Shown here: positions 1 to 7,446 of the stretch, piece by piece
How the letters are laid out: the number at the start of each line of letters is the position of its first letter
Numbering within the stretch: position 1 is the stretch's first letter
DNA from: Candidatus Iainarchaeum sp.
Lineage (GTDB): Archaea > Iainarchaeota > Iainarchaeia > Iainarchaeales > UBA10219
DNA: 64,000 bases
Direction of reading: 5' to 3'
Assembly: GCA_018304425.1 (NCBI GenBank)
Contig: JAGVWE010000002.1
Location: 248,001-312,000, forward strand
Made by a program: the position numbers and the translations under genes
The notes under the pieces: generated by a model
Told to the model about the DNA's origin: nothing
What the model saw: only the letters and a program-made list of their open reading frames with translations
Databases searched by the model: none

Positions 1-1116
1 TCCTTTCTGCTGCTCGGCTTCGCCGCCAACACGGGTCAACCCGACAAATGGGCCTATGTCGTCGTGGGCATGAACATCGTGCAGGCCTTCGTGGACTTCA
101 TCCCCAACATCTTCCTGGGACTGCCGGACAGCGAAGCCTTTGCCTCCCTCCTCCCGGGGCACCGGTTTCTCGCAAAGGGCAAGGGCTTGTACGCGGTGAG
201 GCTGGGCATTATCGGCGCGCTGAGTGGAAGCCTCCTCGCAGCCCTGCTGTTCCCCTTGTTCGCTGGTTTCCTTGCGAAAGCCCTTGACTTCGTGGAAGCC
301 ATCATCCCCTTGGCGCTTGGACTCGTGCTGGTATCCCTGGTGGCAGGGGAAAGGGATTGGAAGAAACGAGGACAGGCCGTGGCCGTGATTGCCTTGGCCG
401 GCGGGTTCGGGTTACTGACACTGCCCTCCAGCGCGTTCGCGGACCCCTTGTTTCCCGCCATCACCGGGTTATTCGGGGTGGCAGGGCTCCTGAACGGCTT
501 GCGAGGGGAAAACCGGGTGCCCGAACAACTTGACGGCATAAGCCCCCTCAAGCCCAAAAACCTCTTGGAGGGCGGCGTGCTCGGCTCCCTCGCGGCAGGC
601 ATCGTTGCCCTGTTGCCGGCCATCGGACCCGGAGAAGCCTCCTACCTGCTCATGAAGTTGTTCAAGAAAACGAGTGCCAGCCTCTACTTGATCATCGTCG
701 GCTGCATCAACGCCGCGAACCTCTTGTTCAGCTTCCTCTTCCTCTACTTGCTGGGGAAGACGAGGACCGGCGCCGCAGCCGCCCTGGAAAGGCTTGGCCT
801 GCTGGACGCGCCCACCCTGGTTGCCGTCACGGGCGCAAGCCTGGTGAGCGCGGCGGCGGGTGCCTGGCTGTGCCTGTGGCTGGCCAAGGCAGCCGCCAAA
901 AAAATAAGCCAAGTCAACTACCGGTCGCTGAACGCGGGCGTGATTTGCTTCCTGGGAGCCATTGTTTTTCTCCTGCAAGGCCTGCCCGGCCTGCTGGTGC
1001 TCGTCGTAGGCACCGCGATCGGGCTGGTCCCGCTGGCGTTCGGGGTGCGGCGCGCGCACGCCATGAGCTACTTGATGGTGCCCACGCTGGCCTACTACCT
1101 TGGCTTCCCAGGATAA
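1..1116 (+). CDS. TctA-like (DUF112/COG1784) integral membrane protein, 5' truncated
   Basis: The frame is open from base 1, so the true start lies outside the window. The visible 371 residues are almost entirely hydrophobic helices separated by short loops. An early stretch around the in-frame ATG at 64 reads IPNIFLGLPDSEAF, then LPGHRFLAKGKG. These match the conserved signature (pdpdt..LPGHrl..GkG) of the archaeal relatives of the TctA subunit of tripartite tricarboxylate transporters. Substrate and partner subunits are not visible here, and no periplasmic TctC-type gene lies next to it. Family assignment is fairly secure; transport function is inferred. The stop is at 1114-1116, with the JAMM gene just downstream on the same strand. 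Confidence 0.75.
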   Translation, partial: SFLLLGFAANTGQPDKWAYVVVGMNIVQAFVDFIPNIFLGLPDSEAFASLLPGHRFLAKGKGLYAVRLGIIGALSGSLLAALLFPLFAGFLAKALDFVEAIIPLALGLVLVSLVAGERDWKKRGQAVAVIALAGGFGLLTLPSSAFADPLFPAITGLFGVAGLLNGLRGENRVPEQLDGISPLKPKNLLEGGVLGSLAAGIVALLPAIGPGEASYLLMKLFKKTSASLYLIIVGCINAANLLFSFLFLYLLGKTRTGAAAALERLGLLDAPTLVAVTGASLVSAAAGAWLCLWLAKAAAKKISQVNYRSLNAGVICFLGAIVFLLQGLPGLLVLVVGTAIGLVPLAFGVRRAHAMSYLMVPTLAYYLGFPG

Positions 1117-1147
1117 GCATTTATGCGCGTGCGTGCAAATAGGGTGC

Positions 1148-1513
1148 ATGTGGAAGATAAAACTGGCCACCCTTGAATCCATCCTCTTGGCGGCGCGGAA
1201 CACGTACCCAAATGAATTCATGAGCCTCCTAGGCGGAAGCAGGCAAGCGAAAAACATTGACGAATTGGTCGTCGTTCCGGCGGTGTTCGGGGAAACCTTT
1301 ACCCTCGTGCAGACGCATTTGATTCCCTTCGACCAACGCATCGTGGGCTCGGTGCACTCCCATCCCTCCGGACGGGCATCGCCTTCGGCAGAGGACTTGA
1401 ACGCGTTCAGCGCCTTTGGAGACATCCACTTGATTGTCGGGGAACCCTTTGCCTTGGACTCCGTCCGGGCCTACACCGTGGCCGGAAAGGCCGTGCGCTT
1501 GCAAGTCGTTTGA
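1148..1513 (+). CDS. JAMM/MPN+ domain metallopeptidase
   Basis: A protein of 121 residues from an ATG at 1148, with AGGGTG just upstream. It is essentially a bare JAMM domain. An early Glu lies in NEFMSLLGG, followed by the zinc-binding HSHPSG and S-x-x-D (SPSAEDL), so the EX(n)HxHx(10)D metal set is complete. Archaeal stand-alone JAMM proteins remove ubiquitin-like SAMP modifiers or process sulfur-carrier proteins. Which applies here cannot be told, and no SAMP or E1 gene is in the window. It follows the TctA-like gene by about 30 bases and may be cotranscribed with it. An upstream in-frame ATG/GTG at about 1100 would overlap the previous gene and is unlikely. Confidence 0.85.
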   Translation: MWKIKLATLESILLAARNTYPNEFMSLLGGSRQAKNIDELVVVPAVFGETFTLVQTHLIPFDQRIVGSVHSHPSGRASPSAEDLNAFSAFGDIHLIVGEPFALDSVRAYTVAGKAVRLQVV

Positions 1514-1553
1514 GCCCTCAAGCCATTTAAAGAGATGCGGGAATAATTCTCAC

Positions 1554-2780
1554 ATGAACGCTTCCAAGGCATTGCTGGTTTCCCTGGACGGGTTGGGGGA
1601 TAGGCTCATCCCTGAATTGAAGGGAAAAACGCCGCTGGAGGCCGCCAAAAAACCGAACCTGGACCGGCTCGCGCGCGAGGGCATCACGGGCTTGATGAAC
1701 ACGGTCGCGGTCGGGGTGCGACCGGGCTCTGACACCAGCCACTTGTGCATGCTTGGCTATGACCCCAAAGAATATTACACGGGCCGCGGGCCCATCGAGG
1801 CAGCAGGGGTTGGAATTTTCACCCAGGCCGGGGACGTCGCCTTGCGCGGCAACTTCGGAACCGTCGACGAAAAGTGGATAATCAAAGACCGGCGGGCGGG
1901 ACGGATTTTGGACGTCAGTGAACTGTGCAAGGCCCTGGACGGGCTTGAAATCAACGGGGTTACGTTCAATGTCAAGGCCGGAACCGGACACCGCGCCGCG
2001 GTGGTGATGCGGGGCAAGGGTTTGAGCAGCCAGGTCTCAGAGGCAGACCCCCATGTGGCGGACGCGAAGGTGGCTGCCGTGAAGGCCTTGGATGGGAGTA
2101 GGGAAGCCGCGTTCACGGCCCAGGTACTGAACGCGTTCATGGAGAAAAGCCACGCGGTGTTGAAAGCACACCCGCTGAACCTCGAGCGCGTGAAGGGCAG
2201 AAAATTGCCGGCCAACTTTTTGCTGTTGCGGGGCGCGGGCATGGTGCCCAGGCTGCCCAGCTTCCAGGAGAAATGGGGCTTGAAGGGGGCTGGCATCGCG
2301 GGCGGGGGCCTGTACAAGGGGATTATTCGCTTGCTGGACATGGAATTGATTGCGGTGAAGGGAGCCACCGGGTTGCCGGATACCGATGTCAAGGCCAAGT
2401 TCGCGGCCGCGCGCGAGGCGCTGAAAACCCATGACTTCGTGTTCGTGCACGTGAAAGCAACGGATATCTTCGGCGAGGACGGGAACTGGAAGGCCAAAAA
2501 GGAGTTCATCGAAAAGGTGGACAAGGGCTTGGCCGAGGTCATGGGCTTGAAGGAGGTTTTCATCGCGATAACTGCTGACCACTCGACGGCCTGCTGTTTC
2601 AAGGCGCACACCGCGGACCCGGTGCCGCTCGTGATAAGAGGAAACGGGGTGCGCGTGGACGACGTGAAAAGCTATGGGGAACGCGCGTGCGCCAAGGGCG
2701 GCCTCGGCAGGATAACGGGATTGCAGTTGCTGCCCCTCCTGGTCGACTTGATGGGAAGGGCACGGCTTTACGGGGCATAA
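1554..2780 (+). CDS. apgM: 2,3-bisphosphoglycerate-independent phosphoglycerate mutase, archaeal type
   Basis: A 408-residue protein that interconverts 3- and 2-phosphoglycerate in glycolysis and gluconeogenesis. The N-terminus (LVSLDGLGDR) carries the alkaline-phosphatase-superfamily metal site. DTSHLCMLGYDP contains the catalytic Ser/Thr region, and the C-terminal ITADHSTACCFKAHTADPVP supplies the second metal-binding Asp-His pairs. Length fits the archaeal ApgM family of about 400-410 residues rather than the 510-residue bacterial iPGM. The ATG at 1554 was chosen because the conserved N-terminus begins there. A TATA-like CATTTAAAG about 30 bases upstream suggests a leaderless or very short-leader transcript. 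The longer frame reaching back to 1434 overlaps the JAMM gene and is not needed. Confidence 0.95.
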   Translation: MNASKALLVSLDGLGDRLIPELKGKTPLEAAKKPNLDRLAREGITGLMNTVAVGVRPGSDTSHLCMLGYDPKEYYTGRGPIEAAGVGIFTQAGDVALRGNFGTVDEKWIIKDRRAGRILDVSELCKALDGLEINGVTFNVKAGTGHRAAVVMRGKGLSSQVSEADPHVADAKVAAVKALDGSREAAFTAQVLNAFMEKSHAVLKAHPLNLERVKGRKLPANFLLLRGAGMVPRLPSFQEKWGLKGAGIAGGGLYKGIIRLLDMELIAVKGATGLPDTDVKAKFAAAREALKTHDFVFVHVKATDIFGEDGNWKAKKEFIEKVDKGLAEVMGLKEVFIAITADHSTACCFKAHTADPVPLVIRGNGVRVDDVKSYGERACAKGGLGRITGLQLLPLLVDLMGRARLYGA

Positions 2781-2819
2781 GCCGATTAGCCTTTTAATCC
2801 CTTCAACGCTTTATTGGGC

Positions 2820-3209
2820 ATGCGTGGCCAGATTAGTTTGGACCTGGTTTTGACGGTGCTCGTGTTGGGCGCGTTCCTACAGATTCTCATGGGGCTGGGT
2901 GCTGATTTGGTGCAGGGACAGGCCAGCGCTTCCCTAAACCACCAGGCGCGGGCCTTGCTGGGGGACGTGGAAGGCCGACTAATGGCCGGGCAAGGGGTTG
3001 GTCCGAGCCTCTCCCTGGAAGGAACGCTGCCCAGGCTCCGCGACCCGGAAACGGGAAAGGAACTGGCCTGCGAAGTCAAGGCCAAGGGAACCCGGCTAGA
3101 GTTGTGGGCGGAAGGAAAAACACGGGCAGAGCAAACGCTGGCCCTGCCAGTCGAAGAAGGCGCATGGAAGTGCGGCGAAAAAATGGGGCTGGGTGCGGGA
3201 AATGCGTGA
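2820..3209 (+). CDS. Class III signal-peptide pilin-like protein 1
   Basis: A 129-residue protein starting MRGQISLDLVL followed by one hydrophobic helix. The short basic leader, Gly-Gln cut site and immediately following helix match the archaeal class III (DUF361-type, QXSXE-like) prepilin signal. The usual Glu+5 is replaced by Asp. After the helix the protein is polar, with a late lone cysteine. It is the first of four overlapping genes with the same layout, so a pseudopilin or minor-pilin operon is likely. TTTTAATCC about 25 bases upstream is a plausible TATA element for a leaderless message. A TTG six bases upstream (2814) is an alternative start. A prepilin-type peptidase lies at 60.5 kb. 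Confidence 0.7.
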   Translation: MRGQISLDLVLTVLVLGAFLQILMGLGADLVQGQASASLNHQARALLGDVEGRLMAGQGVGPSLSLEGTLPRLRDPETGKELACEVKAKGTRLELWAEGKTRAEQTLALPVEEGAWKCGEKMGLGAGNA

Positions 3210-3687
3210 ACGGGGGCAGATTTTTTCCGTGGACTTCATGATATCGGTTTCCGTGGTGGTGCTGGCCCTGGCCGTCCTCGTGCAAGCCATTGAGTTAAGC
3301 AACCACGCGGGCCAGGATGCCTTCAACCAAGGCGAGTTATACGGGAAAGCCGTGCAGGCCACGCAGTTGCTGGTGAGCAATGAGGCCTGGACCTGCCGGT
3401 TGGGACTGGGCGCAGCGGGAATGGGGTTGGACAATTGCCTGGATGCGGGAAAGGCCGTGGACAAGCAGGGGCTCGGGTTGGGCGAAGAGTTCGGGTGCCA
3501 AGCGGTTGGTGTGAAGGTAGCAGGGTGCGACGAGGAGCCGGGAAAAGCAGGCAACGTCGTTGGATTGAAGCGCGTCGTGGTGATGGGCTCGGGTCTGGGC
3601 TTGGAAGAATTCCGGGCCTGCCGGACGGGAAGGGCGTGCAGCTTGTCCGCGCCCAAGGAAGTCGAGTTACGGGTGTGGCGGAAATGA
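3202..3687 (+). CDS. Class III signal-peptide pilin-like protein 2
   Basis: A 161-residue protein beginning MRERGQIFSVDFMIS and running straight into a hydrophobic helix, the archaeal prepilin pattern with Asp at the Glu+5 position. The mature part has five to six cysteines, including CRLGLG, GCDEE and two near the C-terminus, so disulphide bonding outside the cell is plausible. The ATG at 3202 overlaps the end of the preceding gene. A GTG at 3193 is an alternative start. The order and overlaps with the flanking genes imply cotranslation. Product identity beyond a pilin-like exported protein is not known. Confidence 0.7.
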   Translation: MRERGQIFSVDFMISVSVVVLALAVLVQAIELSNHAGQDAFNQGELYGKAVQATQLLVSNEAWTCRLGLGAAGMGLDNCLDAGKAVDKQGLGLGEEFGCQAVGVKVAGCDEEPGKAGNVVGLKRVVVMGSGLGLEEFRACRTGRACSLSAPKEVELRVWRK

Positions 3688-3965
3688 GGCGGGGATTTAT
3701 TTTCACGGTGGACGCGGTGTATGCCCTAGTGCTGGCACTCCTACTGGTTAACATCTACATAATTAACTCGGCGGCGACCCCTCCCGCCAAGACCGGCATA
3801 GACCACGAGTTATTGGCCAAAGACAAGGCTTTGACGGCGTTTTACCGGGGGGCCGAATTGGGGGGAATGCGGGAGGGGCTGGCTGGGGACTATTATTGTT
3901 ACCCGGTGGTGCGGGAAAAAACTGGGAAGCGGGTAGCCGAAAAACAATGTGAGGGTCGTCCATGA
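3684..3965 (+). CDS. Pilin-like protein 3
   Basis: A 93-residue protein starting MRRGFIFTVDAVYAL, with basic residues then a hydrophobic helix. It resembles the preceding gene product (FSVDFM versus FTVDAV), which suggests duplication within the operon. The Gln of the class III signal is not conserved, so processing by the prepilin peptidase is less certain. Two cysteines lie near the C-terminus. ATG overlaps the previous stop as ATGA at 3684, and its own stop overlaps the next start in the same way. Function is inferred from context and the N-terminal segment only. Confidence 0.65.
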   Translation: MRRGFIFTVDAVYALVLALLLVNIYIINSAATPPAKTGIDHELLAKDKALTAFYRGAELGGMREGLAGDYYCYPVVREKTGKRVAEKQCEGRP

Positions 3966-4354
3966 ACGAGCGCGGCGCCTATAGTGCGGTCATGGCCGTG
4001 CTGGCCGTGGCCTTGCTGGGCCTCACCCTGTTGTCGGTGAAGGTGGAAAGCGAGCAGGCAGCGAACCTGGGTGTGGCGTATGACGCACGCCCGGTGTGGG
4101 TGAATGCCTTGGCGTTGGCGCAGGACAAAATCCAGCAAAGCGCGTGCGCTGATGGGGGAAGAACGAGCCTGGAACCGGAATTCGGGTTGCTCGAAGAGGA
4201 AACCGGTTTCCGGTGCACGAGCACGCCGGCGGAAATCACGGTAAAGGATGGGGTGGCAGCGTTTGAGTTGGCGTGCGAGAAAACGGCTGGCGAGTTAACG
4301 GCGCGGTATGCGCGAAGGGCCGAGCTTCTCGTAAGCGGTTGTCAGGCCCGGTAG
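3962..4354 (+). CDS. Pilin-like protein 4, last gene of the operon
   Basis: A 130-residue protein starting MNERGAYSAVMAVLAVALLG, again a short polar leader followed by a single helix. The mature domain has four cysteines spread over the sequence. It begins within an ATGA overlap with gene 3. Its 3' end overlaps the convergent asnB gene by 13 bases, leaving no room for a separate terminator. It is not similar enough to genes 1-3 for me to call it a duplicate, but position and architecture argue for the same surface assembly. Confidence 0.65.
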   Translation: MNERGAYSAVMAVLAVALLGLTLLSVKVESEQAANLGVAYDARPVWVNALALAQDKIQQSACADGGRTSLEPEFGLLEEETGFRCTSTPAEITVKDGVAAFELACEKTAGELTARYARRAELLVSGCQAR

Positions 4355-5784
4355 AGGCGACCGACTTCCTTGCCAAGGCCCGAACCATACTGCAAGGCCT
4401 TCTTCGGCCGCTTCCACACGTACTCGGGCAAGCCAAACTCCCTGGCCAGCGCGCGCACGGGGTGCTTGCGGATGGAATCGGTTGAGTCCGCGATTTTCTC
4501 GGAAGCGGGAAAGGCCATGGCTTGTCGGAGGAACTCCGTGTCCAGGAAGGGCACGCGGAGCTCCAGGGAATGACGGGCAGTAAGCGCGTCATCGCGGTAG
4601 AGGTTCCGGTTCCAGAGGTTGGAGAGCGTGGCCCAGATTTCCTCTTCGACTGCGGGAAAACCGGACTTTGCCAGGATGTCCTTATAAGCCGAATAACCGG
4701 CGAATACCTCGTCGCTGCCTTGGCCGGAGAAGACCACTTTGCAGTTGGCTTGCCTGGCGGCTTCGGCTGCCAGGTAGGTGGGAACGCCGATTTGGAGTTG
4801 GAGTTCGTCGAAGAACATCAGGGCTTTGAGCGTGGCGAGTACATAGCCATTCAATTCCCGGGGCTGGACTTCGCGCACCACCAGGTCAAAGCCCTCGTCC
4901 CTGGCGAGGCGCCGCGCGAACCCAAGGTCTTCCGCGCCCTTCAAGCCCACCGTGAACAAGAGGGTCTGGTTCACGTGCTGGTTGACGGCCTTCGCAATCA
5001 ACGAGGAGTCAACGCCACCGGAAAAAAAGACGCCCGCCTTTTTCAGGGCACGCGTGCGCAGGGCAATGGAGTCGTCGAAGGAGGCGCGGAGCGCGGCAAG
5101 CGAGTGGGTGCCTGGGACGAGCCGGCGGAAATCGTCGAGGGTGAAAACCGGTTGCGAGGAAAAACCGTCCGGGGAAAACGAGAGCAGGTGCCCGGGAAGC
5201 AGCGGCTGTGGGAACGTGATGTCAAGCCGCTTGAGCGCGATGGGCTCGGAGGCCAGGGCGTGGAACTTCGCGTTGGAGCCGAACCACAGGGGCTTGACGC
5301 CGAGGCAGTCGCGGAAGGCGTGGAGCACGCCCTTGTACGTGAAGGCGACTGCGTAATCGCCGCGCGCGACCTGCATGAAGGAGCGCACGGCCTGGAGGGG
5401 GGACTGCGTGCGAAGGGCTTCTTCGAGGAAGTGGGCCAGGGTCTCCGAGTCCGAGGTGGAAAGGAACTGGTGGCGGGAGAGGCCCTGGTTGAGGGCCTCG
5501 AAGTTGTAGAGTTCCCCGTTGTGGGCCACGGACAAGCCGGAGTCACAGCCCTTAATGGGTTGGAAGCCGTGCCCGGTGATGCCCAGGCGGGAGTGGGCCA
5601 GGCCCAGGCAGCCTTCCAGGGAACGCGCTTGCAGGGGCTTCAACTGGCTGGCGGAAACGGTTTGCCCGTCCACGGATACCCCGAAGCCGTCGCGGCCGCG
5701 GTGGGCCGTGGCATACAACATGTCCACCAGGAAAGGGTGGACGTCCTGGCCTTGGCGCGAGCAAAGGCCCAAAACCGAGCACAT
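4342..5784 (-). CDS. asnB: Glutamine-hydrolysing asparagine synthase family protein
   Basis: A 480-residue, two-domain enzyme. The start was set at the ATG giving Met-Cys, because Cys2 must become the N-terminal nucleophile of the class II glutaminase domain (HRGRDGFG follows). The second domain has the ATP-pyrophosphatase P-loop SGGVDSS and the SGQGSDEVFAGY substrate motif. It transfers glutamine-derived ammonia to the beta-carboxyl of aspartate. The length is close to archaeal AsnB-like proteins and shorter than E. coli AsnB (about 550). TTTAAAAA lies about 26 bases before the start, so the message may be leaderless, although GGGAG is also present. It is divergent from the DUF4139 gene. Confidence 0.88.
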   Translation of the reverse strand: MCSVLGLCSRQGQDVHPFLVDMLYATAHRGRDGFGVSVDGQTVSASQLKPLQARSLEGCLGLAHSRLGITGHGFQPIKGCDSGLSVAHNGELYNFEALNQGLSRHQFLSTSDSETLAHFLEEALRTQSPLQAVRSFMQVARGDYAVAFTYKGVLHAFRDCLGVKPLWFGSNAKFHALASEPIALKRLDITFPQPLLPGHLLSFSPDGFSSQPVFTLDDFRRLVPGTHSLAALRASFDDSIALRTRALKKAGVFFSGGVDSSLIAKAVNQHVNQTLLFTVGLKGAEDLGFARRLARDEGFDLVVREVQPRELNGYVLATLKALMFFDELQLQIGVPTYLAAEAARQANCKVVFSGQGSDEVFAGYSAYKDILAKSGFPAVEEEIWATLSNLWNRNLYRDDALTARHSLELRVPFLDTEFLRQAMAFPASEKIADSTDSIRKHPVRALAREFGLPEYVWKRPKKALQYGSGLGKEVGRLYRA

Positions 5785-5831
5785 AAGGGAGACTCCCCCT
5801 AAAGGGTTTTTAAACGGTTTCAGGGGGAATA

Positions 5832-5851
5832 GGTTAGGCGTTTCCCTAACC
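5832..5851. promoter_or_regulatory. 7-bp inverted repeat in the asnB / DUF4139 divergent promoter region
   Basis: GGTTAGG and CCTAACC are perfect arms around a 6-base spacer, midway between the two divergent start codons. Its position next to the asnB TATA element would suit a regulator binding site. No regulator is identified. Confidence 0.35.
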
Positions 5852-5896
5852 AAATGAAAAGGGATTAATTAGGCGGGGAGCGTAATAGGTGTGGTG

Positions 5897-7414
5897 ATGT
5901 TCATGGCGAATGACAACAAGCTTATTTTTGTGGGCGTGCTGGCGGTGGTGCTGGTCGGGATACTGGCGGTGAACGGCTTTTTCGTGCCCGCTGACCGGTC
6001 GGTTACCGTGCCAAAGTACAACGTCAACGAATTCAGTTACACGGTTTCGGCGGAAAAGCCTTCCGCGGTCATCGCCAACTTCGCTGAAAGCGAGGCCAGC
6101 GGGGAAAAGACGGCCACCGAGTTAACGGTGTACAACCAGGACCTCGCCCTGATAAAGGAGCGGAGGACCCTGGACCTGAAAGCGGGCTTGAACCTCGTCA
6201 AGTACGAGGACGTCGCGAAACTGATTGACCCGTCCAGCGTCTTGTTCCGGGACCTGACATCCAACAGCACCTTCATCGCGGAACAGAACTACCAGTTCGA
6301 TACCGCGAACACCGCCAAGCTGCTGGAGAAGTACGTGGGAAAAGAGATAACGGTCAATGTGGCGAGGGGCGATGCCTCGGAAGAAGTCCGTGGAACCCTC
6401 ATCAGCCGGGAGGGAAACCTCATGCTGCAGACCCTGGAAGGCATTGAGAGCCTCAACAACGTGGAAAGCATGGTGTTCCCCTCGCTCCCCGAGGGCCTGC
6501 TCTCCAAGCCGACCCTCGTGTGGAAGGTTTACGCCAACGGCGCGGGTTCCAGGGAAACCGAGACGAGCTATTTGAGCCAGGGCTTCAACTGGAAAGCCGA
6601 TTACGTGGCCGAAGTCAACGAAGGCGAGACCCAGATGAACCTCAAGGGCTGGGCCACGGTAACCAATGCATCGGGCTCGAGTTACCCCAACGCGAAACTC
6701 AAACTGGTGGCCGGGGAAATCCACCGGGTCACGCCGCCCACCTATTACGGCGGCTATGAACGGGATTACGCGGCCAAGGGCATGGCCATGGAAGCCGCTG
6801 TTGCGCCCTCTCCCCAGGGGTTCGACCAGCGGGCGGTCTCCGAGTACTACGCCTACGGGTTGCGCGAGCCCACCAACGTGCTGGACAACGAGACCAAGCA
6901 GATTTCGTTGCTGGCAGCCGACCAAGTCAAGGTCCAAAAGGAGCTCGTGTACGACGGCCAATACAACGGGGAAAAAGTGCAGGCCAAGCTGAACTTCACC
7001 AACAAGAAGGAAGACGGCCTTGGCATGCCCCTACCCGCCGGAAAAGTGCGCGTCTACAAGCATGACTCGGACGGGCAAATGGTGTTCCTCGGTGAGGACT
7101 CCATCGACCACACCCCGGAAAACGTGGAACGGAAACTGTTCGTGGGCAGCGCCTTCGACGTCACCGGCGAACGCAAGCAAACCAACTACGAGGACCTGGG
7201 CAGGCGGAACCGGCAAACCTACGAGATAACCCTGAAGAACGCCAAAGACCAGGAAGCCGAGGTAGTCATCCTCGAGCACGCCTGGGGCGAGTGGAAACTG
7301 GTCTCGAACTCGGACCCCTACGAGAAAAAAGACAATAGCCAGTTCGAGTTCAAGGTCAGGGTGCCAGCCAAAGGCGAGAAGACGGTAACGTACACGATTG
7401 AATACAGCTACTGA
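5897..7414 (+). CDS. DUF4139 domain protein with N-terminal membrane anchor
   Basis: About 505 residues. A single N-terminal hydrophobic helix (LIFVGVLAVVLVGILAV) follows a short polar start and serves as signal anchor. The rest is extracytoplasmic. It contains ELTVYNQDLALIKERR, the WKADYVAEV segment and a C-terminal EITLKNAKD...EHAWGEW region, which are the conserved blocks of the DUF4139 family. These proteins are predicted beta-rich surface proteins of unknown function, found in bacteria and archaea. No cysteine is visible in the ectodomain. Alternative starts are GTG 5891 and ATG 5903. It ends in a hairpin plus T-rich tract that also covers the 3' end of the convergent Rli1 gene. Confidence 0.75.
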   Translation: MFMANDNKLIFVGVLAVVLVGILAVNGFFVPADRSVTVPKYNVNEFSYTVSAEKPSAVIANFAESEASGEKTATELTVYNQDLALIKERRTLDLKAGLNLVKYEDVAKLIDPSSVLFRDLTSNSTFIAEQNYQFDTANTAKLLEKYVGKEITVNVARGDASEEVRGTLISREGNLMLQTLEGIESLNNVESMVFPSLPEGLLSKPTLVWKVYANGAGSRETETSYLSQGFNWKADYVAEVNEGETQMNLKGWATVTNASGSSYPNAKLKLVAGEIHRVTPPTYYGGYERDYAAKGMAMEAAVAPSPQGFDQRAVSEYYAYGLREPTNVLDNETKQISLLAADQVKVQKELVYDGQYNGEKVQAKLNFTNKKEDGLGMPLPAGKVRVYKHDSDGQMVFLGEDSIDHTPENVERKLFVGSAFDVTGERKQTNYEDLGRRNRQTYEITLKNAKDQEAEVVILEHAWGEWKLVSNSDPYEKKDNSQFEFKVRVPAKGEKTVTYTIEYSY

Positions 7415-7446
7415 CGGCGAAAGCCGCCAGCCTCTTTCTTTTTTTT
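7411..7446 (+). terminator. Hairpin with T-rich tail after the DUF4139 gene
   Basis: A CGGC-GAAA-GCCG hairpin overlaps the stop codon and is followed by CTCTTTC and an unbroken T run. This fits a U-tract archaeal terminator. Confidence 0.6.

Noticed and set aside
4522..5802. Long plus-strand ORF of 426 codons
   Set aside because: It is the mirror frame of asnB, whose catalytic motifs are intact on the minus strand; GC-rich codon bias keeps the opposite frame open.
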